A DNA stretch of 64,000 bases from Cellulomonas sp. URHE0023 (GCF_000688475.1 NZ_JIAN01000005.1:558001-622000); one strand, 5' to 3'. Shown: positions 8,244 through 16,949, numbered from the stretch's first letter. Translations and numbers: made by a program. Notes: generated from the letters alone by a model not told the origin.

Positions 8244-8450
8244 TCAGCTGTCCGAGCGCTGCTGCGGGATCCCGTTGAGAAGGTCCCGAACCTCGGACTC
8301 GCGGTAACGGCGGTGCCCACCGAGCGTGCGGATCGAGGAGAGCTTCCCGGCCTTGGCCCACCGCGTCACGGTCTTGGGGTCCACCCGGAAGAGCGTGGCC
8401 ACCTCGGACGGGGTGAGCAGGGCCTCGGACTCTGTTGCGTGTGCGTTCAC
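8244..8450 (-). CDS. bldC: BldC-type MerR-like developmental regulator
   Basis: This 68-residue protein is a single winged-helix MerR-type DNA-binding domain without an effector domain. The segment LTPSEVATLFRVDPKTVTRW and the following RTLGGHRRYRESEV are nearly identical to Streptomyces BldC as I recall it, including the PQQRS tail. BldC binds direct repeats cooperatively and holds back development genes in Streptomyces; its role in non-sporulating relatives is less clear. The start is a GTG with a perfect AGGAGG spaced 6 nt. An upstream ATG in frame is less likely because it lacks such a site. Confidence 0.95.
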   Translation of the reverse strand: MNAHATESEALLTPSEVATLFRVDPKTVTRWAKAGKLSSIRTLGGHRRYRESEVRDLLNGIPQQRSDS

Positions 8451-9059
8451 GAAATGCCTCCTGGCGAGGTATCTGCCCCACGACACCGACGGCGCCGGTG
8501 CTCTGATTTCTTCGTGTGCGGCGATGCGTTGAGGCTCAGCGACACGGGTCGACTATCAGACGCTTGTCAGCCGTCAAAGCGGACAACTCCCCTCAGCATG
8601 CACGAAAGCCCCCCATATCGCATGCCCCGGAGCGCTCTCGCTGCGGATCTTCACAGCACTCCCTTGCTTTGCGTACCGGCCCGTGCTGCCGGGTCGTCAG
8701 GTCAGACTAAACCCGACGAAACGGTCAAACCACCCGACACGCCCGAACAGCCTCGAACACTGGACGCTTGTCCGACTGCGCCGCACCGCCCGCCTGCCCT
8801 CCGGGCCTCCCGTCGAACCTTCACAGGTCTGCGCGCCTCCCCGGATGCTCCGCGCCGTACGGTGGAGTCGGGCGCCCGAGCGGCCGAACGACACGCAATC
8901 AGGACGTCTCGGGCCCATCTCCCGGATCCCGACCTGGCGAGTGGTCGGAATACGCAACGACCATGTACGGTTGCCCCACGAAGAGACGAATTCAGCACCC
9001 CGGGGCCGCACGTGTCAGCACGGAGCCGCCCCGCTTCCACGTAAGAGGGGGTCGATGCC
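8451..9059. other. 609-bp gap with no convincing gene (bldC and DUF3073 promoters)
   Basis: This stretch between divergent bldC and the DUF3073 gene has lower GC than its surroundings and no open frame with recognisable protein character. It should hold both promoters and two long 5' leaders. A TACGGT hexamer at 8966-8971 could be the -10 box for DUF3073, about 80 nt before its start. For bldC, TTGACG (8577-8572, minus strand) is a candidate -35 box but I find no well-spaced -10. A structured or non-coding RNA is possible but I recognise none. Confidence 0.5.
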
Positions 9060-9272
9060 ATGGGGCGCGGCCGTCAGAAGGCTAAGCAGACGAAGGTTGC
9101 CCGGGAGCTGAAGTACTTCAGTCCCGACACCAACTACCGAGCTCTCGAGCAGGAGCTCACGTCGCACGGCCACAACGATGTCGTGACCGACAACCGCCCT
9201 CGCGCGGTTGTGGAAACCGACACTGACGACGACAACGACGACTACCGCCGTTGGTCGGACGACGATCGTTGA
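9060..9272 (+). CDS. DUF3073 domain protein
   Basis: This 70-residue protein begins MGRGRQKAKQTKVARELKYF, the invariant start of the actinobacterial DUF3073 family, and ends in a very acidic tail (DTDDDNDDYRRWSDDDR). The family is often found beside purM/purF. The function is unknown; the basic start and acidic end suggest nucleic-acid or ribosome contact, but that is only inference. AGAGGGGG lies about 10 nt before the ATG. A different-frame ATG 5 nt upstream is not used. Confidence 0.92.
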   Translation: MGRGRQKAKQTKVARELKYFSPDTNYRALEQELTSHGHNDVVTDNRPRAVVETDTDDDNDDYRRWSDDDR

Positions 9273-9286
9273 CGCGGTAGGTGTCT

Positions 9287-9309
9287 GACCTCGCGGTTGC
9301 CGCGAGGTC
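9287..9309 (+). terminator. terminator hairpin after DUF3073
   Basis: GACCTCGCGG and CCGCGAGGTC form a perfect 10-bp stem with a TTG loop, 14 nt after the DUF3073 stop. There is no T-tract, as is common for actinobacterial terminators. Confidence 0.65.
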
Positions 9310-9338
9310 GTGGCGCAGCGCACGCTGCGTGAATCCAG

Positions 9339-9389
9339 AGCAGGGCGTCGCAGGTGCACCACGTCTTCGGGCACTCGCGACGCCCTGCT
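9339..9389. repeat. 13-bp inverted repeat in the DUF3073-purM gap
   Basis: AGCAGGGCGTCGC (9339-9351) and GCGACGCCCTGCT (9377-9389) are perfect inverted repeats 25 nt apart. Inside, GGTGC and GCAC could extend the stem. It lies between convergent genes, 240 nt before the purM stop, so it could end purM-strand read-through. The rest of the 9310-9630 gap shows no gene that I can support. Confidence 0.6.
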
Positions 9390-9630
9390 GGCTTCGTCCA
9401 CGGACCGTGGGGCACGAGCCGCACGCGGACGTCGCGACGCCAGAGGTCCCGTGGGAGAACCGGCAGCCGGTGCTCCGGCATGCTCGGTGACAGGACCGCC
9501 GGCTACCCGCGCCGCGTTCAGAGGTTCGATGGCGCGGTCCTCGCGCAGGCGATCTCGCGAGTCGGCTTCGCAGCGTCAGCACTGACACACGGCTGGCGGG
9601 CGCGCGTGGAGCGGCCCGCCGGGCACCGGA

Positions 9631-10761
9631 TCAGACCCGGTAGGTCCCCGTGAGCTGGACCGCTCCCCCGTGCACGCCCTTCGTGCCCGCGACGAAGCCC
9701 GGTGCCCCCAGGACGTCCTTCGAGGGGTCGGTGGAGCGCACGGCACCCAGGGTCCAGGCGGTCATGCCGAGCTCTCGCGCGTGTGCCAGGACACCGTCGA
9801 CGGCGTCGGGCGCGACGATCGCCACCATGCCCACGCCCAGGTTCAGCGTGCCTTCGAGGTCCGTCCACGGGACCTGCCCCAGGCTCTGCACGAGCGAGAA
9901 GATGGGCGGCAGCTGCCAGCCCCCGCGGTCGATGTCCGCGACGAGCCCCTGGGGCAGCACACGCGCGACGTTCGACGCGAGGCCGCCGCCGGTGACGTGG
10001 CTGTAGGCGTGGACGCCGGAGACGCCCGCACGCTCGACGAGGGCCAGGCAGTCGCTCGCGTAGACGCGGGTGGGCTCGAGGAGCTCCTCGCCCAGCGTCC
10101 GGCCGAGCTCGTCCACGTGCCGGTCGAGCTGCCACCCGGCCACCTGGACCACCTTGCGGACCAGGGAGTAGCCGTTGGAGTGCAGGCCGCTCGAGCCCAG
10201 GGCGACCAGCACGTCGCCGGTGCGCACGCGCTCCGGACCGAGCAGCTGGTCGGCCTCGACCACACCTGTCGCGGCGCCCGCCACGTCGTACTCGTCCGGC
10301 CCCAGCAGACCGGGGTGCTCGGCGGTCTCGCCGCCGACGAGCGCGGTGCCTGCCACGGAGCACGCCGCAGCGATGCCCCGCACGATCCCGGCGATGCGCT
10401 CGGGGACCACGCGGCCGCACGCGATGTAGTCCGTCATGAACAGCGGCTTGGCACCGACCACGACGATGTCGTCGACCACCATGCCGACGAGGTCGAAGCC
10501 GATGGTGTCGTGGATGTCCAGGGCCTGCGCGATCGCGACCTTGGTGCCGACACCGTCGGTCGAGGTGGCCAGCAGCGGCTTGCGGTAGCCGACCAAGGAG
10601 CTCGCGTCGAACAGGCCGGCGAAGCCGCCGACGCCCCCGAGCACCTGCGGGCCGTGCGTCGCCCGCACGGCGTCCTTCATCAGCTCGACGGCCTTGTCAC
10701 CGGCTTCGGTGTCCACGCCCGCCGCGGCATACGTGACGGACCCGCCCTGCGGCGCGCTCAC
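9631..10761 (-). CDS. purM: phosphoribosylformylglycinamidine cyclo-ligase
   Basis: This 376-residue enzyme closes the imidazole ring of aminoimidazole ribonucleotide in an ATP-dependent step of purine synthesis. The family landmarks are present: TSTDGVGTK near residue 68-76, MVVDDIVVVGAKPLF, and GGETAEHPG. The start is the GTG overlapping the purF stop (GTGA), which gives a start VSAPQGGSVTYAAAGVD typical of actinobacterial PurM. It is co-transcribed after purF. Confidence 0.95.
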   Translation of the reverse strand: MSAPQGGSVTYAAAGVDTEAGDKAVELMKDAVRATHGPQVLGGVGGFAGLFDASSLVGYRKPLLATSTDGVGTKVAIAQALDIHDTIGFDLVGMVVDDIVVVGAKPLFMTDYIACGRVVPERIAGIVRGIAAACSVAGTALVGGETAEHPGLLGPDEYDVAGAATGVVEADQLLGPERVRTGDVLVALGSSGLHSNGYSLVRKVVQVAGWQLDRHVDELGRTLGEELLEPTRVYASDCLALVERAGVSGVHAYSHVTGGGLASNVARVLPQGLVADIDRGGWQLPPIFSLVQSLGQVPWTDLEGTLNLGVGMVAIVAPDAVDGVLAHARELGMTAWTLGAVRSTDPSKDVLGAPGFVAGTKGVHGGAVQLTGTYRV

Positions 10762-12305
10762 GGGTGGTCCAGAGCGGAGCCGCCGCCGACGCCGGGAACG
10801 ATCGACAGCAGGCCGTCCTCGGGTGCACCCAGGGGAAGCTCGTTCTGCTCGAGCAGGAACTTGCCCATGCGGTCGGCCGCGGGCAGCTCGATCGGGTACT
10901 GACCGGTGAAGCAGGCGGCGCACAGCTGCGACGCGGGCTGCTCGGTGGCGGCGATCATGCCCTCCGGGGAGATGTAGCCGAGGGAGTCCGCGCCCAGTGA
11001 GGCGGCGATCTCCTCGGGAGAAAGGCCGTTGGCGATGAGCTCCGCACGGGACGCGAAGTCGATGCCGTAGAAGCACGGCCATTTGACGGGCGGTGAGCTG
11101 ATCCGGACGTGCACCTCGGCGGCACCGGCCTCGCGCAGCATGCGGATCAGGGCGCGCTGGGTGTTGCCGCGGACGATCGAGTCGTCGACGACCACCAGGC
11201 GCTTGCCGCGGATGACCTCACGGAGCGGGTTGAGCTTGAGCCGGATGCCCAGCTGCCGCAGCGTCTGCGACGGCTGGATGAACGTCCGGCCGACGTACGC
11301 GTTCTTGGTCAGTCCCTGGCCGAACGGGATGCCCGACTCGGCGGCGTAGCCCACCGCCGCCGGCGTGCCCGACTCCGGGACGGGGATGACGAGGTCGGCC
11401 TTGACCGGGTGCTCCACAGCCAGCCGGCGTCCCATCGCCACGCGAGCGGCGTGCACGGAGCGTCCGGCGATGGTGGTGTCGGGTCGTGCCAGGTAGACGT
11501 ACTCGAACACGCAGCCCGCACGGTCGGGGGTGGCGAACTTGGTGCTGCGCAGGCCGTCGGCGTCGATCGCGATGAACTCACCGGGGTCGATCTCACGGAC
11601 GAACGAGGCACCGACGATGTCGAGGGCCGGCGTCTCGCTGGCCACGACCCACCCGCGCTCGAGGCGACCGAGGACCAACGGCCGGACACCCTGCGGGTCC
11701 CGAGCCGCGTAGAGCGTGTGCTCATCCATGAAGACGAGGCTGAACGCACCGCGCAGGCGCGGAAGCACCTCGAGCGCGGTGGCCTCGAGGGTGTGGTCCG
11801 GGTCGCCTGCGAGCAGCGCGGTGATCAGCGCGGTGTCCGTCGTGTTGCCGCGCGCGAGCTCACCGCGACGCTGGCTGCCGTAACGCTCGGCGACCAGGTC
11901 CACGAGCTCGGCGGTGTTGGTCAGGTTGCCGTTGTGGCCCAGGGCGACCGTGCCGGCGGACGTCGGTCCGAGCGTCGGCTGCGCGTTCTCCCACGTGCTG
12001 CCACCGGTCGTCGAGTACCGGGCGTGCCCGATCGCGATGTGCCCCTGGAGGGCGTTCAGCGCGGTCTCGTCGAACACCTGGGAGACCAGGCCCATGTCCT
12101 TGTAGACGAGCAGCTGCTGGCCGTTGGAGGTGGCGATGCCCGCCGACTCCTGGCCACGGTGCTGCAGGGCGTAGAGCCCGAAGTAGGTGAGCTTGGCGAC
12201 TTCCTCGCCGGGAGCCCAGACACCGAAGACGCCACAAGCGTCCTGGGGGCCTTTTTCGTTGGGGAGGAGGTCGTGGTTCAGACGTCCGTCTGCGCGGGGG
12301 GCCAC
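10758..12305 (-). CDS. purF: amidophosphoribosyltransferase
   Basis: This 515-residue enzyme catalyses the first committed purine step, moving glutamine ammonia to PRPP. The nucleophile is Cys24 (QDACGVFGVW), exposed after removal of a short propeptide. The PRPP loop VVVDDSIVRGNT is in the C-terminal half. Cysteines in AGCVFEYVY, KWPCFYGID and LCAACF match the ligands of the Fe-S cluster of Bacillus-type PurF, an oxygen-sensitive form. It starts at a GTG and its stop is shared with the purM start. Confidence 0.95.
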   Translation of the reverse strand: MAPRADGRLNHDLLPNEKGPQDACGVFGVWAPGEEVAKLTYFGLYALQHRGQESAGIATSNGQQLLVYKDMGLVSQVFDETALNALQGHIAIGHARYSTTGGSTWENAQPTLGPTSAGTVALGHNGNLTNTAELVDLVAERYGSQRRGELARGNTTDTALITALLAGDPDHTLEATALEVLPRLRGAFSLVFMDEHTLYAARDPQGVRPLVLGRLERGWVVASETPALDIVGASFVREIDPGEFIAIDADGLRSTKFATPDRAGCVFEYVYLARPDTTIAGRSVHAARVAMGRRLAVEHPVKADLVIPVPESGTPAAVGYAAESGIPFGQGLTKNAYVGRTFIQPSQTLRQLGIRLKLNPLREVIRGKRLVVVDDSIVRGNTQRALIRMLREAGAAEVHVRISSPPVKWPCFYGIDFASRAELIANGLSPEEIAASLGADSLGYISPEGMIAATEQPASQLCAACFTGQYPIELPAADRMGKFLLEQNELPLGAPEDGLLSIVPGVGGGSALDHP

Positions 12306-12355
12306 TGCCTCATCGTCTCATACGACGCCGACCGCGCAGGGAACCCGACCAGCGG

Positions 12356-12844
12356 TCAGGCGTCGTCGCGACCTGCCCTGCGCACGCTGCGCCGGTCCGC
12401 CACGACGGCGCAGAGGCCTCCGACGAATCCACCGAGCACCGCGCCTGCGACCGCCATGACGGTGCGGACCGCGCTCTCGCCGTCCAGGAACGGCAAGAAG
12501 CCCGAGCCGTCCGAGGCGAGCGGAACCCGAGGCGAGACGAGCGCCGTCAGCAGCAGGCCGAGGAGGAATCCCACGATCGCGCCCGCGGCGATGAACGCGC
12601 CGAACTTCGGGGCGTGCCGGACGGTCGCGTCGGGCGCGTCGGCGAGCTCCTCGGGCGTCGGCAGAGGAGGCTCCCCGGGAGCCCCCTGGGGCGTGGGCGG
12701 AGGCTCCCCGGGAGCCCCCTGGGGCGTGGGCAGAGGAGGCTCTTCGGGAGCCCCCTGGGGTGTGGGCAGAGCACCCTCGCCGGCGGGCGAGGGAACTGAG
12801 GGTGTAGCCGGCCCCGGGTCGGTCGGCTGCGGGTCGTCGGGCAC
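12356..12844 (-). CDS. proline-rich membrane protein, unknown
   Basis: This 162-residue protein has a proline-rich cytosolic or exposed half followed by two membrane helices (about residues 82-104 and 128-150) and a short basic tail. Residues 26-61 are three tandem copies of a 11-12 residue unit of the form PTPQGAPxEPP. The start is a GTG without a clear ribosome binding site. It lies 50 nt upstream of purF on the same strand and may be co-transcribed. I recognise no functional domain. Confidence 0.7.
   Translation of the reverse strand: MPDDPQPTDPGPATPSVPSPAGEGALPTPQGAPEEPPLPTPQGAPGEPPPTPQGAPGEPPLPTPEELADAPDATVRHAPKFGAFIAAGAIVGFLLGLLLTALVSPRVPLASDGSGFLPFLDGESAVRTVMAVAGAVLGGFVGGLCAVVADRRSVRRAGRDDA
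12662..12769 (-). repeat. three tandem 33-36 bp coding repeats
   Basis: Three nearly identical units containing CCCCAGGGGGCTCCC on the minus strand encode the PTPQGAPxEPP repeats of the membrane protein upstream of purF. The near identity of the units suggests recent slippage or recombination. Confidence 0.75.
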
Positions 12845-12869
12845 GCGGCGATCCTAGGTCAGATGCCGG

Positions 12870-13244
12870 TCACGGCCGTGCGCGCGCTGCCTGCAACGGG
12901 AGCCAGTCGCGCAGGTCGGCCCGCGCGCCGGAGGCACGGATCCGCCCGTTGGCGACCGCGTCGTCCCAGGTCAGGGCCCCGGTCGCGAGCTGCAGCCAGG
13001 TCTGCGGGTCGGTCTCGACGACGTTGGGCGGTGTGCCCCGGGTGTGACGTGGCCCCTCGACCGCCTGCACGGCACCGTCGGGCGGCACCCGGACCTCCAC
13101 CGAGTTCCCCGGTGCGACGTCGGCGAGCTCCTCGAGCGTGAACCGGACGGCAGTCCGGCGTGCGCCCGCCTGCGCAGGGTCTGCACGCCATGCGGCGAGC
13201 GCGACCCGACCGTCCGCAGGGTCGGTACGGCGACGAGGAGGCAT
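12870..13244 (-). CDS. sterol carrier family protein (MDMPI/SCP2-like)
   Basis: This 124-residue protein resembles the actinobacterial sterol-carrier-like family often linked to purF. The [17 protein letters not shown] strand, the [17 protein letters not shown] segment and the W-x-x-A helix [15 protein letters not shown] are typical. Such domains bind hydrophobic ligands or occur with mycothiol-dependent enzymes; the ligand here is unknown. The ATG at 13244 is preceded by CACAAT six bases upstream, compatible with a leaderless start. It is divergent from the lipoprotein gene. Confidence 0.7.
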   Translation of the reverse strand: MPPRRRTDPADGRVALAAWRADPAQAGARRTAVRFTLEELADVAPGNSVEVRVPPDGAVQAVEGPRHTRGTPPNVVETDPQTWLQLATGALTWDDAVANGRIRASGARADLRDWLPLQAARARP

Positions 13245-13375
13245 ACGCTCATTGTGCTGCGCGCCCGAGCTCGCCGATTGCGGCCAGCCACCCGCGTGGT
13301 CGGTACGGGTATCTGACGCCGTCGTCGGAACCCTTCTCTTCTGTCGCTGCTCCGCGGTCGGTCAGAGGTGACCCG

Positions 13376-14020
13376 ATGAGACATGCTCGAAGATTCCGAC
13401 TCGCCGCTCTGCTCGTCGGGGCGGGCCTCCTGGCCGCCTGCGGGGGCCCGGGCAACGAGACCCCACCCACCGTGGCCGCACAGAAGCCCGCCGCCGAGGA
13501 TCCCGCCGCCCAGGAGCCGGCGGTCCAGGAGCCGGCGGTCCAGCCCACCCGCGGCACCGGCGCGCAGGAGGCGCCACTTCCTCGGGGTCAGGCTCAGCCG
13601 GTGCTCACCACCGCGGTCGCCGGCACCGGCTCGGGCACCTTCGTGCCCCCGGACACGGTGTGCGTCTTCTGGACGTGGGGCGGTGACGGCACACCACAGC
13701 TCACCGACGGCCTGTGGTTCCTGGTCGACCATCCGGTCGTGTCGTCCGAGGCGTGGCAGACGACCCACGACACCTGCGACGACGCGGGCGTCCCGTGGTG
13801 CGACGGGGCCCAGGTCACGGCGGACGCGTCCACCTGCCAGATCGGGTTCGTGCGGTCCGGATCGGCAGCGGAGCACGCGTTCGTCGGCATGGTCGGCACG
13901 CTGCGCTGCACGTCGCCGCTCTCGGACGACGACTGCGTGGCACTCGCTCAGGAGGTGGACGCCGCCGCGGACGTCTCGGCCGACCTCGACCTGGAGGCCC
14001 TCGCCGCCGGGGGCGCCTGA
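13376..14020 (+). CDS. secreted lipoprotein of unknown function
   Basis: This 214-residue protein has a lipoprotein signal peptide ending LLAAC (lipid-modified Cys22). A low-complexity linker (residues 31-60) with repeated QEPAV units follows. The extracellular domain is rich in Trp and has six or more cysteines (for example VCVFWTWGGDG, TCDDAGVPWCDG, TCQIGF, LRCTS, DDDCVAL), so disulfides are likely. AGAGGTG precedes the ATG. It ends one base before the GTG of the next membrane protein, so the two are likely a unit. I do not recognise the family. Confidence 0.75.
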   Translation: MRHARRFRLAALLVGAGLLAACGGPGNETPPTVAAQKPAAEDPAAQEPAVQEPAVQPTRGTGAQEAPLPRGQAQPVLTTAVAGTGSGTFVPPDTVCVFWTWGGDGTPQLTDGLWFLVDHPVVSSEAWQTTHDTCDDAGVPWCDGAQVTADASTCQIGFVRSGSAAEHAFVGMVGTLRCTSPLSDDDCVALAQEVDAAADVSADLDLEALAAGGA

Positions 14021-14021
14021 C

Positions 14022-14921
14022 GTGGCACCCTCTGCCGCCCGGACCCTGCCGCAGTGGCTGTCCACCGCAACCCAGATCGCGGCGCCGATCACCCTGGTCA
14101 GCACCCTGCTGTTCTACTTCGGTTACGTCTACACCAGGTCGCAGTACGCCTACTTCGGGGTCGACGTCGACACGATCGGGCTGACCCCGCGCGACTACGT
14201 CATGCGCAGCCCGCAGCCGCTGCTCGTCCCGCTCTTGGTTCTCGTCGTGCTGTCCGTCGCGGCGGTCGCACTGCACGGGAGGCTCCAGGCCGAGGCCGGT
14301 GAGCGCCGGCTCCTCCCCGAGGGTGACGCGCACGTCCGGCGCGTCGCGCGGCGCTGGGTCGTCGGCAGCGGCGCTGTGCTCGCCGCGGGCCTTGCCCTCC
14401 TGCTCGCGTACGCCTGGTGGGGCGCGTGGCCGTACCTGTCGCTGGTGTCCGCCTGCCTGATCGGTCTGGGCGCGGGGCTCTGCGCGTCCGCCCTGCCGTT
14501 CGGGACGGCGAATGCACCCGGGACCGTCGCGGGGCTGTGGGTGCTCGTCGTCGCTGCCGCGTTCTGGGCCGTCTCGATCACCGCAGACTGGTCCGGTCGC
14601 GGCCAGGCGCAGCAGGTTGCGCGCAACCTCGAGCAGCTGCCCGCGGTGATCCTCGACAGCCCGGCCGACCTTCACCTGCGCAATACCGTCGCGGCGCCGG
14701 AGGACCTCTGCTGGGTCACGGGACCTGCGCCCGACGCCGCCTGCGCAGCCCTGACGGATGAGCCGCGTTACCGCTATCGCGGGCTGCGGCTCCTCGTGCA
14801 AGGCCCGTCGGCGATGTTCCTCGTGCCGACCGAGTGGTCGCCCAGCGGGACGACGCTCATGGTGCCGCGCACCTCAGACGCCCGGCTGCAGTTCCAGTTC
14901 GTGAACGACTCGCCGTTCTAG
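14022..14921 (+). CDS. polytopic membrane protein, unknown
   Basis: This 299-residue protein has about five membrane helices (near residues 15-37, 67-85, 110-131, 137-158 and 167-186). A C-terminal extracytoplasmic domain follows (residues 190-299) with cysteines in DLCWVTG and DAACAAL. It starts at a GTG one base after the lipoprotein stop, so the pair is probably co-translated and could form a complex. The YFGYVYTRSQYAYFGVD motif near the first helix is found in some actinobacterial membrane proteins of unknown role. Confidence 0.75.
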   Translation: MAPSAARTLPQWLSTATQIAAPITLVSTLLFYFGYVYTRSQYAYFGVDVDTIGLTPRDYVMRSPQPLLVPLLVLVVLSVAAVALHGRLQAEAGERRLLPEGDAHVRRVARRWVVGSGAVLAAGLALLLAYAWWGAWPYLSLVSACLIGLGAGLCASALPFGTANAPGTVAGLWVLVVAAAFWAVSITADWSGRGQAQQVARNLEQLPAVILDSPADLHLRNTVAAPEDLCWVTGPAPDAACAALTDEPRYRYRGLRLLVQGPSAMFLVPTEWSPSGTTLMVPRTSDARLQFQFVNDSPF

Positions 14922-14976
14922 GTGCGCGGGTCAAGCACGCACCGACACGTCGAATTGTCGGCATCTATCACGCGCG

Positions 14977-15561
14977 CTACGCCGCCACATACACCTGAGA
15001 GAACCAGCTGAATGCCGTGAACAACACGACCAGCCCACCAATCCACGTCAACCAGTGCGGCCTTGTCCATGTCTTGCGCCAACCGGGATCCGGGGCAGGA
15101 TCTGCGCCGCCGATACAAGGGCGCAGGATCTCTGCTACGCCATCAACACGAGTCTTTCGACCGAGCATGAGCATCAGGTTCGTCGCCTGTATCGCCCAGC
15201 ATCGGACCACAGTCTCGTCTTCCAGCTCGACGTACAAGAAGCTGGAACCCTCCGAAAGGAATCCTCGGACCGACGGCCACGGAATCTGCCAGGTAACGCA
15301 CGGGTTCACCACCGTCAATCCGTGCTCGTTCGCACGGACGCGCGGAGCAAAGGCCATGGCTGTCAGGAGGTAGAAAGCCGCCAGGACGACGACGAAGAAA
15401 ATCGCATTGCTCGGGTCGTCGACCGTGGCCTGTGAAAATCGCACACCCAAGAGCACGGCCGCGAACACGCCATATGCAAGGACGGCAACTATCCGCAGCT
15501 GCCACGAGGCTCGCAACGTCAGCGGGGCTCCAGGCCGGATGTCGCCGGGTCGAGAATCCAC
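14977..15561 (-). CDS. PH-domain-like membrane protein
   Basis: This 194-residue protein has two helices near the N-terminus, a central beta-rich part resembling bacterial PH domains (RVRANEHGLTVVNPC, then FLSEGSSFLYVELEDETVVR), and a final C-terminal helix. I chose the GTG at 15561 because GGAGG lies 8-9 nt upstream; a TTG 27 nt earlier is the alternative. The GC content (roughly 55-60%) is clearly below that of the neighbours, suggesting recent acquisition. The function is unknown. Confidence 0.7.
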   Translation of the reverse strand: MDSRPGDIRPGAPLTLRASWQLRIVAVLAYGVFAAVLLGVRFSQATVDDPSNAIFFVVVLAAFYLLTAMAFAPRVRANEHGLTVVNPCVTWQIPWPSVRGFLSEGSSFLYVELEDETVVRCWAIQATNLMLMLGRKTRVDGVAEILRPCIGGADPAPDPGWRKTWTRPHWLTWIGGLVVLFTAFSWFSQVYVAA

Positions 15562-15854
15562 TACGGGCACCTCCTGGGCAACGAACAAGCCGACCCAGCT
15601 GCGCCGGTGCGTGCGTGCATCGCGCAGCTGCCCCCGGCGACAGGCACCTCAAGGACGCGCCCGTGAGGCGTGCCCTCGCGCGGAGCGGCGTGCCGCCGCG
15701 AGCCGGACTGAACCGTATGCGCGTACGCGGAAGGCCGTCGGCCTTTCAGCGGAGTTCATCCCTTTGGGCGTTCTCGCGGTGAGGATCGCCCGTCCCAGCA
15801 ACGCTGACCGCGCCCGTGCTCCCGGTCGAACTCTGCCATCGGCCGCATCACGCC
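15562..15854. other. 293-bp gap without a gene
   Basis: This stretch lies between the start of the lower-GC PH-like gene and the rsgA stop on the same strand. It should contain the promoter of the PH-like gene. I see no supported coding region or structured element. Confidence 0.5.
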
Positions 15855-16889
15855 TCAGCTGCGAGGGTGACCAGGGCCGCGCAGGCCGCGCTGGTACTCC
15901 TTGGTGATGCGCTTCCAGCGGTCCCGCTCCTCGGCGGCGAGGCGGGCGTCGGAGCGGCGGGCCTGGTACGCCGCCTCCTTCGCCAGTCTGCGCCAGCTGT
16001 CGAACCGGCGTTCGGTCAGCTCCCCGGTCGCCAGTGCCTCCTGGATCGCGCAGCCCGCGTCGCCCGCGTGATGGCAGTCGGCGAACCGGCACAGCTCCGC
16101 GAGCTCTGCGACGTCTGCGAACGTCGTGTCCAAGGCGGCCGCGTCGGCGACGAGGCCGACCCCGCGGATGCCCGGGGTGTCGATGAGCATGGCCCCGCCG
16201 GCCAGCGGGACGAGCTGCCGGTGGGTCGTGGTGTGCCGACCGCGGCCGTCGTTGCGCTGCCCGCCCGTGTCCATGACCTCACGGCCGGCGAGCGCGTTGA
16301 CCAGCGTGGACTTGCCGGCGCCCGAGGGACCGACGACGACGAGCGTGACGCCCGGTCGCAGAAGCGTCCGCAGGCCGTCCAGGCCCGTGCCGGCCGGGAC
16401 GCTCACCGTGTGGACGTCGACCGCGAGCGCGACGGCGGCCACGTCGGCGGCCATGCCTTCGGGGTCCGGGACCAGGTCGGCCTTGGTGAGGACGACGACC
16501 GGCTGGGCGCCGGACCGCCACGCCAGCGTGAGCATGCGCTCGACGCGGCCGAGGTCCGGGTCGGGGTCCAGGTGCTCGACGATCAGGACGACGTCGACGT
16601 TCGCGGCGAGCGCCTGCTCGCGACTCGTCGCGCCGGCGGAGTCGCGCACCAGCGCGGTCCGGCGTTCATGCAGCAGGACCGCGTGCCCGTCGTCGACGTC
16701 GAGGACGTCACCGACCGTCGGCGCACACCGCTGGCCGTCCCGGCTCGAGACCAGGCCGTCGCGGTCCAGGGCCACGCGGACCGGCTCGGCGTCACCGTCG
16801 CGCAGGTCGTGGGCGAACCGGTCCGCGGGCAGCACGAGCACCGCGCCCTTGTCGGCGCGCACCACACGGACTTCCTCGGACCTGAGCAC
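15855..16889 (-). CDS. rsgA: ribosome small-subunit GTPase A
   Basis: This 344-residue circularly permuted GTPase helps 30S subunit maturation. An N-terminal OB-like part (1-90) precedes the G domain in permuted order: G4 TKAD at 135-138, G1 GPSGAGKS at 187-194 and G3 DTPG at 237-240. The zinc-binding C-terminal domain has C267, C272, H274 and C280. The length fits the family. It starts at a GTG. The 121-nt gap to purL holds a palindrome and a strong hairpin. Confidence 0.95.
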   Translation of the reverse strand: MLRSEEVRVVRADKGAVLVLPADRFAHDLRDGDAEPVRVALDRDGLVSSRDGQRCAPTVGDVLDVDDGHAVLLHERRTALVRDSAGATSREQALAANVDVVLIVEHLDPDPDLGRVERMLTLAWRSGAQPVVVLTKADLVPDPEGMAADVAAVALAVDVHTVSVPAGTGLDGLRTLLRPGVTLVVVGPSGAGKSTLVNALAGREVMDTGGQRNDGRGRHTTTHRQLVPLAGGAMLIDTPGIRGVGLVADAAALDTTFADVAELAELCRFADCHHAGDAGCAIQEALATGELTERRFDSWRRLAKEAAYQARRSDARLAAEERDRWKRITKEYQRGLRGPGHPRS

Positions 16890-16926
16890 GCGTCGACGCT
16901 AGGAGCCGACCTCGCCGGCACGCGAC

Positions 16927-16936
16927 CGATTAATCG
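16927..16936. promoter_or_regulatory. CGATTAATCG palindrome upstream of rsgA
   Basis: This is a perfect 10-bp, AT-rich palindrome in a GC-rich setting, 38 nt before the rsgA GTG. It could be an operator or part of a promoter; only position and symmetry support it. Confidence 0.3.
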
Positions 16937-16949
16937 CCTTCCAGCCCGT

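Noticed and set aside
8121..9044. Open frames of 100-300 codons in the bldC-DUF3073 gap
   Set aside because: They are Arg/Pro/Ser-rich, match no family, partly run antisense to bldC and lack starts with supporting signals.
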